Assembly (NCBI GenBank): GCA_900143635.1
Contig: FREY01000002.1
Span: 256,429-320,428, forward strand
Length of the DNA: 64,000 bases
Reading direction: 5' to 3'
Origin: Rhodobacteraceae bacterium Alg231-04
GTDB taxonomy: Bacteria; Pseudomonadota; Alphaproteobacteria; Rhodobacterales; Rhodobacteraceae
Each line of letters starts with the position of its first letter. Position 1 is the first letter of the stretch. Below are positions 26,573-36,391 of the stretch, in pieces. The notes under the pieces are model-generated. The model was not told where the DNA came from, made no database searches, and saw only the letters and a program-made list of their open reading frames with translations. The translations under genes and the position numbers were made by a program.

Positions 26573-29500
26573 CCATCCGCGACGCCGCCTCTGAGGCGCA
26601 GTTCCGCGCCGCCCGCCCCGATGCCTCTACCTGGCTGGCGGCCAATGCCGGATCGGGCAAAACCAAGGTGCTGACAGACCGGGTTGCCCGGCTGTTGCTG
26701 ATGGGTGTTCAGCCGCAGCATATCCTCTGCCTGACCTACACCAAGGCCGCCGCCAGCGAGATGCAGAACCGGCTGTTCAAACGTTTGGGCGAATGGGCAA
26801 TGCTGCAAGACACAGCCCTGATCGCCGCCTTGCAGGAATTGGACGCTGCCAGCGCCGCCTCCCCCGAAGGGCTGGCACAGGCGCGCACATTGTTTGCCCG
26901 CGCCATCGAAACACCGGGCGGGCTGAAAATACAGACCATCCACTCCTTCTGCTCCTCCCTCCTGCGGCGCTTCCCGCTGGAAGCCGGCGTTTCCCCGCAA
27001 TTTGCCGAGATGGAAGACCGGGCCGCGGCCCTGTTGCGGGCGGAAATCGTTGAGGATTTCGCCCAAGGACCAGAGGCGCATCTGGTTGAATCTCTGGCCC
27101 GCCATGTCAGTGACAGCGATTTTGACACGCTCACCGCAGCTGTTGCCCAACGCCGGGCCGGGTTTGATCAGACACTGGACTGGCCCAGCCTGCTGGAGCT
27201 GTTCGAACTGCCCGAAGGCTTCGATGAAGACACCCTAAAAGACCTCGTTTTCCTCGGCGGCGAAGAAGAGCTGTTGTCGCGCACCCGGCTGATGCTGGAG
27301 GGCGGTGGCACCAATGACCAAAAGGCTGCCGCCAAACTGGCCGGCATCACCCAGCCCACGCTTGCCGATCTCCCCGCGCTGGAAAGCACCTTTCTGACCG
27401 GCGCTGCCGCAAAAGAGCCCTTTGCCGCCAAGGTTGGCAGCTTTCCAACCAAGAAGCTGCGCGAGGCCAACCTGTCGCTGATGGATCAGCTGGAACCGCT
27501 GATGCTGCGAGTGGAGGATGCACGCGCCCGCCGCTTGGCGCTGGTATCCGCACGGAAATCACTGGTTCTGCACAATTTTGCCAAGGCTTTCCTGCCCGAA
27601 TACGAGCGCCGCAAGCAGTTGCGCGGCTGGCTGGACTTTGACGATCTGATTCTCAAGGCGCGCCAATTGCTGACCGATCCGACAGTGGCGGCCTGGGTGC
27701 TTTACCGGCTGGATGGCGGCATCGACCATATTCTGGTGGACGAGGCACAGGACACCTCGCCGGTGCAATGGGACGTCGTCGAACGGCTGGCGCAAGAGTT
27801 CACCAGCGGTGAAGGCGCGCGCTCGGATGTGGAACGCACGATCTTTGTCGTCGGCGACAAGAAACAGTCGATCTATTCCTTTCAGGGCGCCGATCCGGAT
27901 GCTTTTGACCGGATGCAGGCCGAGTTTGGCCGCAGGCTGGCCGACACCGGCACCCAGCTGCAGGATCTGACGCTGGAATTCTCCTTCCGCTCCTCCTCGG
28001 CGATCCTTGGGCTGGTGGATCTGGTCTTTGCCGACAGCCCCGGCGCCGGGTTTCACAAGGACGCGCTGCACCGTGCCTTCAAGACCGATCTGCCGGGCCG
28101 CGTCGACCTGTGGCCGCTGGTGGAAAAAGCCAAGGCCGACGACGAGCCAGATTGGACTGATCCGGTTGATCGCCCCGGATCGCGCCATCACACGGTGATT
28201 CTCGCCGAAAGAATTGCAAATAATATCAAAGAGATGATCGACAGCGGCGCGACCATTCCAGAGGACGGGCCAGACCGCGGCACTCTGCAGCGGCGCGCGG
28301 TTCATGCGGGTGATTTCCTGATCCTTGTGCAGCGCCGCTCGGAGTTGTTTTCCGAAATCATCCGCGCCTGCAAGGCCGCCCGCCTGCCTATCGCCGGCGC
28401 TGACCGGCTGAAAGTCGGCGCTGAACTGGCGGTAAAAGACCTCGCCGCGCTGCTGAACTTCCTCTCGACACCCGAGGATTCGCTGTCACTGGCTTCGGCG
28501 TTGAAATCACCGCTGTTTGGCTGGTCCGAACAACAGCTTTTTGACCTCGCCCATCGGCGCGAAGAGAAATTCCTCTGGGCGTCCTTGCGAAAGCGCGGCG
28601 AAGAATTCCCCGAAACCATGCAGATCCTGAACGACCTGCGCGGTCAGACCGACTTCCTGCGCCCCTATGACCTTCTGGAACGTATTCTGACCCGTCATCT
28701 GGGCCGTGCCAAACTGCTGGGGCGTCTGGGCCCGGAAGCCGAGGATGGCATCAACGCCCTATTGTCCCAGGCGCTGGCTTATGAACGCAGTGAAGTGCCC
28801 AGCCTGACCGGATTTCTGGTCTGGATGGAAGCGGACGAGCTGGAGATCAAACGCCAGATGGGCGCTGCCGGGAACATGATCCGGGTGATGTCGGTACATG
28901 GTTCCAAAGGCTTGGAATCGCCGATCGTGATCCTGCCCGATACCGGCAAACGCAACCCGCCGCGCGATGAGGAGATCATGACAACGGCCGGCACTCCCCT
29001 GTGGAAAGTGCCGCGCGACCAGATGCCGCCCACCATGCTTGCAGCGCGAGACGCGGCACAGGAGAAACTACAAAACGAACGGCTTCGTCTGCTATATGTG
29101 GCTCTAACACGGGCGGAAAAGTGGTTGGTCGTGGCTGCCGCAGGGGAGCTGCCGAAGGATGGCAACAGCTGGTATCAGATGACCGAGACTGCATTGCGCA
29201 GTGCCGGTGCGACGCCCTCAGATATGCCGGGCGGTCCAGGGCTCAGGCTCCAGCACGGCGACTGGGACGGGTTGCCGCTGGTTCACCACGATGTCGCCAA
29301 GTCTGAAAAACCGGTGCTGCCGGACCTTTTTGGCCACACAGCACCTGTGTTTACCCCCCCTGCCAGCGCCCTCAGCCCGTCGGATCTGGGAGGGGCCAAG
29401 GCACTGGCAGGCGACGCCGGCTTGGATGAGACGGCGGCCAAACTGCGCGGCACCCATCTGCACCTGCTGCTCGAGCACCTGCCCACATTGCCAGAGGAAA

Positions 29501-29925
29501 ACTGGCAATCCGCCGCGCAGTCCCTGCTCAGTGATGCGGATGATCCTGCGGCGCTTCTGGCAGAGGCCGCGACCGTGATCAAAGCCCAGAATCTGGCGGC
29601 TGTTTTCGCCCGCGATACTCTTGCCGAAGTGGCACTGACGGCGGATCTGAACGGGCAACGTCTGCATGGAATCATCGACCGGCTGATCGTGACACCAACC
29701 CGTGTCCTGGCAGTGGATTTCAAATCAAATGCCACAGTGCCGGACAAGGCCGCAAACTGTCCCGAAGGGCTGCTGCGGCAGATGGGTGCCTATGCCCATG
29801 CTTTGACGCAGATATATCCCGGCCGACAGGTGGAAACCGCGCTTTTGTGGACCCGGACTGCGTCATTGATGCCACTGCCACAGGATCTTGTGTCTGATGC
29901 CCTAGAGCGCCACAACAAACCTTGA
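26569..29925 (+). CDS. addA: Double-strand break repair helicase-nuclease AddA
   Basis: The 1118-residue UvrD/RecB-type protein has Walker A ANAGSGKTKVLTDR, the helicase motif VDEAQDTSPVQW, QSIYSFQGADPDAF and a late VMSVHGSKGLESPIV, with a C-terminal nuclease core DRLIVT...AVDFKSN. It works with AddB in homologous recombination and Chi-type processing. The ATG at 26569 overlaps the addB stop. Confidence 0.96.
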   Translation: MTIRDAASEAQFRAARPDASTWLAANAGSGKTKVLTDRVARLLLMGVQPQHILCLTYTKAAASEMQNRLFKRLGEWAMLQDTALIAALQELDAASAASPEGLAQARTLFARAIETPGGLKIQTIHSFCSSLLRRFPLEAGVSPQFAEMEDRAAALLRAEIVEDFAQGPEAHLVESLARHVSDSDFDTLTAAVAQRRAGFDQTLDWPSLLELFELPEGFDEDTLKDLVFLGGEEELLSRTRLMLEGGGTNDQKAAAKLAGITQPTLADLPALESTFLTGAAAKEPFAAKVGSFPTKKLREANLSLMDQLEPLMLRVEDARARRLALVSARKSLVLHNFAKAFLPEYERRKQLRGWLDFDDLILKARQLLTDPTVAAWVLYRLDGGIDHILVDEAQDTSPVQWDVVERLAQEFTSGEGARSDVERTIFVVGDKKQSIYSFQGADPDAFDRMQAEFGRRLADTGTQLQDLTLEFSFRSSSAILGLVDLVFADSPGAGFHKDALHRAFKTDLPGRVDLWPLVEKAKADDEPDWTDPVDRPGSRHHTVILAERIANNIKEMIDSGATIPEDGPDRGTLQRRAVHAGDFLILVQRRSELFSEIIRACKAARLPIAGADRLKVGAELAVKDLAALLNFLSTPEDSLSLASALKSPLFGWSEQQLFDLAHRREEKFLWASLRKRGEEFPETMQILNDLRGQTDFLRPYDLLERILTRHLGRAKLLGRLGPEAEDGINALLSQALAYERSEVPSLTGFLVWMEADELEIKRQMGAAGNMIRVMSVHGSKGLESPIVILPDTGKRNPPRDEEIMTTAGTPLWKVPRDQMPPTMLAARDAAQEKLQNERLRLLYVALTRAEKWLVVAAAGELPKDGNSWYQMTETALRSAGATPSDMPGGPGLRLQHGDWDGLPLVHHDVAKSEKPVLPDLFGHTAPVFTPPASALSPSDLGGAKALAGDAGLDETAAKLRGTHLHLLLEHLPTLPEENWQSAAQSLLSDADDPAALLAEAATVIKAQNLAAVFARDTLAEVALTADLNGQRLHGIIDRLIVTPTRVLAVDFKSNATVPDKAANCPEGLLRQMGAYAHALTQIYPGRQVETALLWTRTASLMPLPQDLVSDALERHNKP

Positions 29926-29950
29926 CCTTCTCTTAACCGCTACCTAGGTT
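29922..29950 (+). promoter_or_regulatory. Candidate trxA promoter
   Basis: TTGACC (29922-29927), a five of six match to the -35 consensus that overlaps the addA stop codon, is followed after 17 bases by TAGGTT (29945-29950) as a weak -10. It would give trxA its own transcript with a leader of about 30 bases. Confidence 0.4.
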
Positions 29951-29986
29951 CACAACCCTGTTGCCACACTCCATGGAGATCTCCCC

Positions 29987-30307
29987 ATGTCCACTGTCGC
30001 CGTCACTGACGAGACCTTCGACGCCGAAGTCAAAAATTCCGCGATCCCCGTAGTGGTGGATTTCTGGGCCGAATGGTGCGGCCCCTGCAAGCAAATCGGC
30101 CCGGCTCTGGAAGAGCTGTCCGCCGAATATGGCGACCAGGTGAAAATCGCCAAAATCGATGTCGACAGCAACCCGAACGCTGCCGCCGCCATGGGCGTGC
30201 GTGGCATTCCGGCGCTGTTCATCTTCAAAGACGGTCAGGTTGTTTCAAACCGCGCCGGCGCTGCGCCCAAAGCAGCGCTGAAGAGCTGGATCGACGACTC
30301 GATCTGA
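29987..30307 (+). CDS. trxA: Thioredoxin 1
   Basis: The 106-residue protein is a standard cytoplasmic thioredoxin with the active site WAEWCGPCK (C31, C34) and the cis-proline segment [11 protein letters not shown]. It keeps protein disulfides reduced and supplies electrons to reductases. It follows addA after 61 bp and is followed by a strong terminator. Confidence 0.97.
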   Translation: MSTVAVTDETFDAEVKNSAIPVVVDFWAEWCGPCKQIGPALEELSAEYGDQVKIAKIDVDSNPNAAAAMGVRGIPALFIFKDGQVVSNRAGAAPKAALKSWIDDSI

Positions 30308-30330
30308 ACCATCAGTTCATGTGAATCCTG

Positions 30331-30359
30331 AAAAGGGCGCCTGCTGCGGGCGCCCTTTT
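30331..30359 (+). terminator. Intrinsic terminator after trxA
   Basis: AAAAGGGCGCC pairs with GGCGCCCTTTT around a 7-base loop, followed by further T bases (TTTTTGTTT), 23 bp after the trxA stop. Confidence 0.95.
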
Positions 30360-30492
30360 TGTTTGAACGGCTAATGCCCCGGCGATCGGTGAAAAACTTC
30401 TGTTCCGCTGGCCTTTCTGCTCCACGCAACTGGCCCTTTCCTTCGTGCTCATTTCCGGCAACCCTGCGGGTAACAAAGGTTCAGGAGGCAAT

Positions 30493-30843
30493 ATGGCCAA
30501 AACACGGGTATTGGTGGAATTCGGCATGGGCACATCGCTCAGACGCGAAGATTACACCGAGGCGGCAATCCGCGCGATCAAAGACGCGCTGTGGCACAAT
30601 TCAGTCACCATGGCCGAACTGTTCGACTTTCCAAAAGACGCCATGATCATCGATGCCGAGATTGGCGTGGCCAAGCCTGATCAGGTTGATGTGGCGGCGC
30701 TGAAGGCGATTTTTCCCTATGGGCAGCCCAGCATCAAAGTGACCGAGGGCGGGCTGGACGTCGAAAAACCTCACACCACCGGCCACACCGTCATCGCCAA
30801 TGCCGCCGTTGTGGTGTCTTTTGACATGGAGGCGGTCAGATGA
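30493..30843 (+). CDS. Lin0512-family conserved protein (first paralogue)
   Basis: The 116-residue protein belongs to the Lin0512 family (TIGR02058 type): VLVEFGMGTSLRREDYTEAAIRAIKDAL at the start, DAEIGVAKPDQVD in the middle and GGLDVEKPH later. The family is widespread but without known function, and its fold is small alpha/beta. AGGAGGC precedes the ATG at 30493. It overlaps its paralogue downstream by four bases (ATGA). Confidence 0.88.
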   Translation: MAKTRVLVEFGMGTSLRREDYTEAAIRAIKDALWHNSVTMAELFDFPKDAMIIDAEIGVAKPDQVDVAALKAIFPYGQPSIKVTEGGLDVEKPHTTGHTVIANAAVVVSFDMEAVR

Positions 30844-31205
30844 GCGAGAAACGCATCATTCTAGAAATGGGCACCGGCAATGACCTCTATGGTGGGGATT
30901 ACACCAAGGCCGCCAAACGCGCGGTGCAGGACGCGCTGCACCATTCCTCGATCACGCTCTTTGCCAAACTCGGCGTCGATCACAGTGAAATGCGGGTGCA
31001 GGTGACCATTGGCGTGCAAAAGCCGGAAGAGGTGGATTGTTCCGCTGTTCAGGCCGAATTGCCGCGCGGGCGGGCCGAAGTACGTGCCGTAAAGGGCGGG
31101 CTGGATGTCACCGATCCAGAGGCTGGCAGCTGCCATATTATCGCCACTGCGGCCGTTGAAGCCTTCCTGCCGGATATGGTTGGCAAATACCGCCTGACGG
31201 AATAG
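30840..31205 (+). CDS. Lin0512-family conserved protein (second paralogue)
   Basis: The 121-residue protein is a diverged copy of the gene before it: both share an E-MGTG/S start motif, an AAxRAxxDAL helix, xxIGVxKPxxVD and a GGLDV segment. Translational coupling through ATGA suggests that the products form a complex, perhaps a heteromer. No catalytic motif can be named. Confidence 0.88.
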   Translation: MSEKRIILEMGTGNDLYGGDYTKAAKRAVQDALHHSSITLFAKLGVDHSEMRVQVTIGVQKPEEVDCSAVQAELPRGRAEVRAVKGGLDVTDPEAGSCHIIATAAVEAFLPDMVGKYRLTE

Positions 31206-31220
31206 CCCGCCTGAAAAAGG

Positions 31221-31252
31221 AAAAGCCGCGCTCCTTTCGGAGTGCGGCTTTT
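31221..31252. terminator. Bidirectional terminator
   Basis: AAAAGCCGCGCTCC pairs with GGAGTGCGGCTTTT (one G-T pair) around a 4-base loop, between the converging Lin0512 and DUF1127 genes. A/T runs flank both sides. Confidence 0.92.
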
Positions 31253-31274
31253 GGGTCGAGTGAGTGGTGGTCTT

Positions 31275-31469
31275 TTAGAAACGGTAAGTGTCGCCGCGCG
31301 ACAGGCCGATGTCTTCGAGCTGTGCGTCGGTCAGCTGTGCCAGGGCGTTGCGGGTAACGCGCGATTCATTCCACGCCAGCAGCGCGTCTTTCGCCGCCGA
31401 AAATGCGGTGACGATACGGTAGGTGGTGACTGCGCCCAGCGGGGCGGCGGATGCGGTGGTATAGGCCAT
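31275..31469 (-). CDS. DUF1127 (YjiS-like) small protein
   Basis: The 64-residue protein ends in the DUF1127 motif LTDAQLEDIGLSRGDTYRF. Such small Arg/Leu-rich proteins are common in alphaproteobacteria; some relatives take part in RNA or phosphate-related regulation, but the role here is unknown. The ATG at 31469 has AAGGGAAGAG upstream; a long open extension 5' of it has no coding signs. It is divergent from hslV. Confidence 0.85.
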   Translation of the reverse strand: MAYTTASAAPLGAVTTYRIVTAFSAAKDALLAWNESRVTRNALAQLTDAQLEDIGLSRGDTYRF

Positions 31470-31609
31470 GGTGCTCTTCCCTTTGAATTCGCAGGCGACA
31501 CCCTGTCGTCTGTTGAACCCCATGTAGGAGGGCAGGGCGAGTCTCACAATTGCCCGTTTCTCAGGCCCGCATTGCAGCCCGTGCATAACTAATGGGCAGT
31601 TTGTGAAAC

Positions 31610-31640
31610 GTTGCCTCCCACGCGCGGACACCCCATATAG
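31610..31640 (+). promoter_or_regulatory. Heat-shock sigma-32-type promoter of hslV
   Basis: GTTGCC (31610-31615) and CCCCATATAG (31631-31640), 15 bases apart, match the RpoH promoter pattern (CTTG... with CCCCAT-T -10). The -10 ends 23 bases before the hslV start. HslVU genes are classic heat-shock targets. Confidence 0.65.
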
Positions 31641-31663
31641 GGTACAACACAACGGAGACGCAT

Positions 31664-32221
31664 ATGGCTGACGATCAATTCCCGGGCTGGCATGGCACCA
31701 CGATCATCGGGGTAAAGAAGGATGGTGAGGTTGTTGTGGCCGGCGACGGGCAGGTCTCGCTGGGTCCGACCGTGATCAAGGGCACCGCCCGCAAGGTCCG
31801 TCGGCTGTCGCCCGGCGGTTATGATGTGGTGGCGGGTTTTGCCGGATCCACCGCTGATGCCTTTACCCTGCTGGAACGGCTTGAGGCCAAGCTGGAAGCC
31901 ACCCCGGGCCAGCTGGCCCGCGCCAGCGTGGAACTGGCCAAGGACTGGCGCACCGACAAGTATCTGCAAAAGCTGGAAGCCATGCTGATTGTCACTGATG
32001 GCAGCGAGCTTTTGGTGATCACCGGCGCCGGCGACGTGCTGGAACCCGAACACGGCATTGCCGCCATCGGATCAGGAGGCAATTTCGCCCTGGCCGCCGC
32101 CCGCGGCATGATGGACAGCGAAAAAAACGCCGAAGACATCGCCCGCAGCGCCATGGCCATCGCCGCCGACATCTGCGTCTACACCAATGGTAAGCTCACC
32201 GTCGAAAGCATCGCCAAATGA
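31664..32221 (+). CDS. hslV: ATP-dependent protease subunit HslV
   Basis: HslV is the peptidase of the HslUV protease, a proteasome-like double ring that degrades misfolded proteins. The 185-residue protein has [11 protein letters not shown], where processing would expose the catalytic threonine at 12, and [22 protein letters not shown]-type beta-subunit sequence. It starts a three-gene series with the membrane gene and hslU and overlaps the next gene by four bases. Confidence 0.97.
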   Translation: MADDQFPGWHGTTIIGVKKDGEVVVAGDGQVSLGPTVIKGTARKVRRLSPGGYDVVAGFAGSTADAFTLLERLEAKLEATPGQLARASVELAKDWRTDKYLQKLEAMLIVTDGSELLVITGAGDVLEPEHGIAAIGSGGNFALAAARGMMDSEKNAEDIARSAMAIAADICVYTNGKLTVESIAK

Positions 32222-33282
32222 TCACAGCCGAAGACCTCCGCGCAGCTGTAGGTTCTGGTCTGCTGAGCGAGGCCCAGGCCGCCGCGCTCAAATCTCTGGC
32301 CGACAGCCGCCGTGGTGCCCGTGATGATCTGGCCGAAGGCGATGAACCCTTTGAACTGTTCAAAGGCTTCAACGAGATTTTCATCGTCGTGGGCCTTGGC
32401 ATTCTGGCGATGGGCTGGTTTGCGGTGAACGCTGCCACCATGGCAACCGAGATCGTCAATTATCAGACGCAGGCGATGTGGGCCACGGGCATCGGGGCAG
32501 GGGTTGTTTGGCTTTTGTCTGAATACTTCATCCGCCGCCGCCGCATGGTGGCCCCGGCGATCTTCCTATCCATTCTATTTGCAGTCTGTGCGGTTGCAGG
32601 ATTTTCCGCCCGCTTTGCTGAACCTTTCATGGTGGCGCAAAAGGACCTGTCTTCGATCCCGTTGGGGCTGGGCTTGTCTATTGCCGCGCTGGCCATCTAC
32701 TGGATGCGGTTCAAAGTGCCCTTTGCCATGGCGCTTATGGCATTGGGGGTCTTTGCACTGGCTTTGATTATCACGGTTGATACCTCTGGCCCGCTTGCCG
32801 AGTTTGGCGACCTCTTCCTGCTCAGCGCCAGCGGGCCCTTTGCCTGGGTGACGCTGCTGGTTGGCCTGGGTGTGTTCACCGTGGCGATGATCTTCGACCT
32901 CAGCGACCCGCACCGGGTCACCCGGCGTTCGGCACAGGGGTTCTGGCTGCATGTGGTGGCCGCACCTGCGCTGGTGAACACCGTGGCGCTGACCCTGTTG
33001 GCTAAGGAGGGCGCCGGTTCACAGGCGCTGCTGCTGGCAGTTCTGCTGGGGTTTGCCCTGATTGCCATCGTCATCGACCGCCGGTCCTTCCTGATCGCGG
33101 CCATCGGCTACATCGTGGCGCTGGCCGGCACCGTCTTTGACGGCGACGGGGCTGCGGTGACCACCCTGCTGCTCGGCATATTCCTGGTTGCGCTAGGGGC
33201 CTTCTGGTCCCGCATTCGCGCCGTGCTGCTATCCTTTTTCTCTGGTGTGCTGCCGCTTCACCGGCTGCCCCCCTCGCATTGA
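32218..33282 (+). CDS. DUF2157-like multi-spanning membrane protein between hslV and hslU
   Basis: The 354-residue protein has a soluble N-terminal region of about 55 residues ([22 protein letters not shown]) of the kind found in DUF2157-type proteins, then about ten hydrophobic helices and short loops. No catalytic motif is visible. Its start overlaps the hslV stop, and its end reaches 15 bp before the hslU ATG, so it is co-expressed with the protease. The family assignment is moderate and the function unknown. Confidence 0.75.
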   Translation: MITAEDLRAAVGSGLLSEAQAAALKSLADSRRGARDDLAEGDEPFELFKGFNEIFIVVGLGILAMGWFAVNAATMATEIVNYQTQAMWATGIGAGVVWLLSEYFIRRRRMVAPAIFLSILFAVCAVAGFSARFAEPFMVAQKDLSSIPLGLGLSIAALAIYWMRFKVPFAMALMALGVFALALIITVDTSGPLAEFGDLFLLSASGPFAWVTLLVGLGVFTVAMIFDLSDPHRVTRRSAQGFWLHVVAAPALVNTVALTLLAKEGAGSQALLLAVLLGFALIAIVIDRRSFLIAAIGYIVALAGTVFDGDGAAVTTLLLGIFLVALGAFWSRIRAVLLSFFSGVLPLHRLPPSH

Positions 33283-33296
33283 CCAAGTGGACTGAC

Positions 33297-34610
33297 ATGA
33301 CCGATCTGACCCCCCGCGAAATCGTCTCGGAACTCGACCGTTTCATCATTGGCCAGAAGGACGCCAAACGCGCTGTGGCTGTCGCCTTGCGCAACCGCTG
33401 GCGGCGCAAGCAGCTGGCCGATGATATCCGCGATGAGGTCTACCCGAAAAACATCCTGATGATCGGGCCCACCGGCGTTGGCAAAACCGAAATCTCACGG
33501 CGGCTAGCGCGCCTTGCCCGCGCGCCCTTCATCAAGGTCGAAGCCACCAAATTCACCGAAGTGGGCTATGTCGGCCGCGACGTGGAGCAGATTGTCCGCG
33601 ATCTGGTCGATGCGGCCATCATCCAGACCCGCGAACACATGCGCGAAGACGTGAAAGCCAAAGCCCACAAAGCCGCCGAAGACCGGGTCGTGGAAATCAT
33701 CGCCGGTTCAGACGCGCGGGACGCCACCCGCGACATGTTCCGCAAGAAACTGAAAGCCGGAGAGCTGGACAACACGGTGATCGAACTGGACGTGGCCGAT
33801 ACTTCCAACCCAATGGGCGGCATGTTCGAAGTTCCCGGCCAGCCCGGTGCCGGCAATATGGGCATGATGAACCTCGGCGATCTGTTCGGCAAAGCCATGG
33901 GCGGGCGTACCCAGCGCAAGAAACTGACCGTGGCTGAAAGCTATGAGGTGCTGATCGGCGAAGAGGCCGACAAGCTGCTGGATGATGAGACCGTCACCAA
34001 GACCGCGCTGGAATCGGTCGAACAGAACGGCATCGTCTTTCTGGACGAGATCGACAAAGTCTGCGCCCGCAAAGAAGCCCGCGGCGGCGATGTCAGCCGC
34101 GAAGGTGTGCAGCGTGATCTGCTGCCGCTGATCGAAGGCACCACCGTTTCCACCAAACACGGCGCGGTGAAAACCGACCACATCCTGTTCATTGCTTCTG
34201 GCGCCTTCCACATCGCCAAACCATCGGACCTGCTGCCCGAACTGCAGGGCCGCCTGCCGATCCGGGTGGAACTGCGGCCGCTGACCGAAGAGGATTTCGT
34301 CCGCATCCTGACCGAGACAGACAATGCGCTGACCCTGCAATATACCGCATTGATGGGCACCGAAGAGGTTGAGATCGAATTCACCGAAGACGGAATCGCG
34401 GCGCTGGCCAAAATCGCCGCAGAAGTGAACCAGTCGGTCGAAAACATCGGGGCTCGGCGGCTCTATACCGTGATGGAACGGGTGTTCGAGGAACTGTCCT
34501 TTGCTGCACCTGACCGGGCCGGCGACAAGGTTGTTGTAAACGCTGCCTTTGTGACCAAGAACCTCGGCCAGCTGAACCGCACTGCGGATGTCAGCCGCTA
34601 TATGCTCTGA
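33297..34610 (+). CDS. hslU: ATP-dependent protease ATPase subunit HslU
   Basis: HslU is the AAA+ unfoldase that feeds substrates to HslV. The 437-residue protein has Walker A GPTGVGKT at 57-64, the pore loop GYVGRD, a Walker [12 protein letters not shown] and ends with the conserved [11 protein letters not shown]. The ATG at 33297 gives the usual [11 protein letters not shown]-terminus; an in-frame TTG at 33279 is less likely. Confidence 0.97.
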   Translation: MTDLTPREIVSELDRFIIGQKDAKRAVAVALRNRWRRKQLADDIRDEVYPKNILMIGPTGVGKTEISRRLARLARAPFIKVEATKFTEVGYVGRDVEQIVRDLVDAAIIQTREHMREDVKAKAHKAAEDRVVEIIAGSDARDATRDMFRKKLKAGELDNTVIELDVADTSNPMGGMFEVPGQPGAGNMGMMNLGDLFGKAMGGRTQRKKLTVAESYEVLIGEEADKLLDDETVTKTALESVEQNGIVFLDEIDKVCARKEARGGDVSREGVQRDLLPLIEGTTVSTKHGAVKTDHILFIASGAFHIAKPSDLLPELQGRLPIRVELRPLTEEDFVRILTETDNALTLQYTALMGTEEVEIEFTEDGIAALAKIAAEVNQSVENIGARRLYTVMERVFEELSFAAPDRAGDKVVVNAAFVTKNLGQLNRTADVSRYML

Positions 34611-34628
34611 CAGAAAAATGCTGCACTG

Positions 34629-34666
34629 GACATTGCCGGCGGCTGCGATAGCCTGCCGGCAATGTC
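34629..34666 (+). terminator. Hairpin after hslU
   Basis: GACATTGCCGGC and GCCGGCAATGTC make a 12-bp perfect stem with a 14-base loop, 19 bp after the hslU stop. It has no T-run but should act as a terminator or transcript stabiliser. Confidence 0.6.
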
Positions 34667-34684
34667 ATTACAGGATTTGCATCC

Positions 34685-35788
34685 ATGCGTATTGCCTCCT
34701 CGTTGCTTGCCATCGCTCTTGTAGCCCTTGTGGGCTGCGCGGATCGATCCTTCACTCCAACGGTGCCGGACGCATTGGATGTGGGCACCGCGCGCACCGT
34801 TTTTGCCGCCACAACCCGTGCCGAAGGGGCTGACGGCTCTTTTGGTCCGGAACGGTCAGAAAACCTCTCCCTGCTGGAGCTGACAGTTTCGCTGCCGCCC
34901 AACCGCCAACCGGGAGAGTTGAAATTCGGCTATGCCAACCCCAATCCCAAACAGCAGTTTGCCATGGCGGGACGGCGGACTTTTGACACCACCAAAGACT
35001 TCCGTGCCCGACTGCAGCAAGACATTCAGACAAGGGCAAAGGGCGACCGCGACATAACGGTTTTTGTGCATGGTTTTAACTCGACCCAGGCTGAAACCGC
35101 CTTTCGTGCCGCCCAGCTGGCCGAGGATATCAAGATGCCCGGCACTATGGTGATCTATTCCTGGCCCAGCCTCGGCAGCCCGCTGGGCTATGCCTATGAC
35201 GGCGATTCCGTGTTGTTTGCCCGCGATGGGCTGGAAAAGCTGCTGCGCAGTCTGCATGGTCCGGACGTCGGTAATATAGTCGTGGTTGCCCATTCCATGG
35301 GGTCACAGCTGGTCATGGACACGCTGCGCCAGATCGAAATCGGCGACCTCGGCTGGTCGAAACGCAATCTGGACGGGGTGGTTTTGATGTCACCGGATCT
35401 GGATGTCGAAGTGTTCCGCACACAGGTGTCCCGCTTTGAGGAACTGCCGCAGCCCTTCATCGTTTTCTCTTCGCAAAGCGACAAGATCCTCAACCTGTCG
35501 CAGCGTCTCCGCGGCACCCATAGCCGCGAAAGACTGGGCAACCTCAGCTCCATTCAATCCGTGTCGGACCTGCCGATCGAGGTGATCGACGTCACCTCCT
35601 TTGATGGTGGGCATTTCACCACCGCAAGCTCGCCCGCGCTGATCGCCATGCTGAATGCCGCCAGCGCCACCGCAGAGGCATTTGGCCGAGAGAATGTGAC
35701 CCTCGGAGCCCTGTTTCCCGGTCGGGTCACCCACGGCCAGGCCGCCACCGAGATCGAAGTAACGAATATCGCCGCCGAAGGTAGCTGA
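34685..35788 (+). CDS. DUF900-type alpha/beta hydrolase lipoprotein
   Basis: The 367-residue protein has a lipoprotein signal peptide ending in LVALVGC with lipidation at C18. The alpha/beta-hydrolase core has the oxyanion segment FVHGFNSTQ, the nucleophile elbow VAHSMGS and a late histidine in DGGHFT. These features and the FAATTRAEG segment fit the DUF900 family, esterase/lipase-like proteins of unknown substrate. It stands alone on the plus strand and converges on smr. Confidence 0.88.
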   Translation: MRIASSLLAIALVALVGCADRSFTPTVPDALDVGTARTVFAATTRAEGADGSFGPERSENLSLLELTVSLPPNRQPGELKFGYANPNPKQQFAMAGRRTFDTTKDFRARLQQDIQTRAKGDRDITVFVHGFNSTQAETAFRAAQLAEDIKMPGTMVIYSWPSLGSPLGYAYDGDSVLFARDGLEKLLRSLHGPDVGNIVVVAHSMGSQLVMDTLRQIEIGDLGWSKRNLDGVVLMSPDLDVEVFRTQVSRFEELPQPFIVFSSQSDKILNLSQRLRGTHSRERLGNLSSIQSVSDLPIEVIDVTSFDGGHFTTASSPALIAMLNAASATAEAFGRENVTLGALFPGRVTHGQAATEIEVTNIAAEGS

Positions 35789-35791
35789 GGC

Positions 35792-36391
35792 TCAGCGGCC
35801 GCGCCGCAGGTAGACGTAATAGGCACCATCGCCGCCATGGCTGATATGGGCCGGTGTGACCTGCAGCACCGCCTGTGCCAGCGGCGGCAGTTCCAGCCAA
35901 TGGGGCACCTGATGACGCAGCACCCCGCGCGGTGTCGGGATCGGGCCGGGTTCGTCACGGTCCTTGCCCTTGCCGGTCACCACCAGCACCAGCCGCCGGC
36001 CGGACGCCTGTGACGACAGGATAAACCGGGTGAGGGCGGAATGCGCCGCCTCCATCCGCTTGCCGTGCAGATCCAGCTTGCCCTCAGGCGCCAGCTTGCC
36101 GCCCTTCATGCGCTTGAACGCCTTGCGGTCCATCTGCAACGGCGCGCTGCGCAGATGGTCGGTAATAGCAGGCTTGAGCCGGTGTGCGGCGGGTTTTGGT
36201 TTTGCCTTGCTGCCGATTTCAAAGGCATCCAGCTCCAGTTCAAACCGGGTTTTCAGGTGTTTTTGCGGTTTCGGCTTCGGCAGGGGCAGGGCCGGCGGGC
36301 TGCTGTGGCTGCCCGGATGCATTTTCTCTGCCTGTTTCACGACCTTTTGCCACAGGTCGATCTCGTCTGACGTCAGTTTCCGGCGGGTCAT
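35792..36391 (-). CDS. Smr domain protein
   Basis: The 199-residue protein has a Lys/Pro-rich N-terminal region and a C-terminal Smr domain with the KLDLHGKRM motif (typical LDLHG), the VTGKGKDRDEPG loop and SHGGDGAYYVYLRR. Smr domains are nicking endonucleases or RNA nucleases; this stand-alone type is often coded next to mltA in alphaproteobacteria. It overlaps the mltA stop by one base. Confidence 0.9.
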   Translation of the reverse strand: MTRRKLTSDEIDLWQKVVKQAEKMHPGSHSSPPALPLPKPKPQKHLKTRFELELDAFEIGSKAKPKPAAHRLKPAITDHLRSAPLQMDRKAFKRMKGGKLAPEGKLDLHGKRMEAAHSALTRFILSSQASGRRLVLVVTGKGKDRDEPGPIPTPRGVLRHQVPHWLELPPLAQAVLQVTPAHISHGGDGAYYVYLRRGR

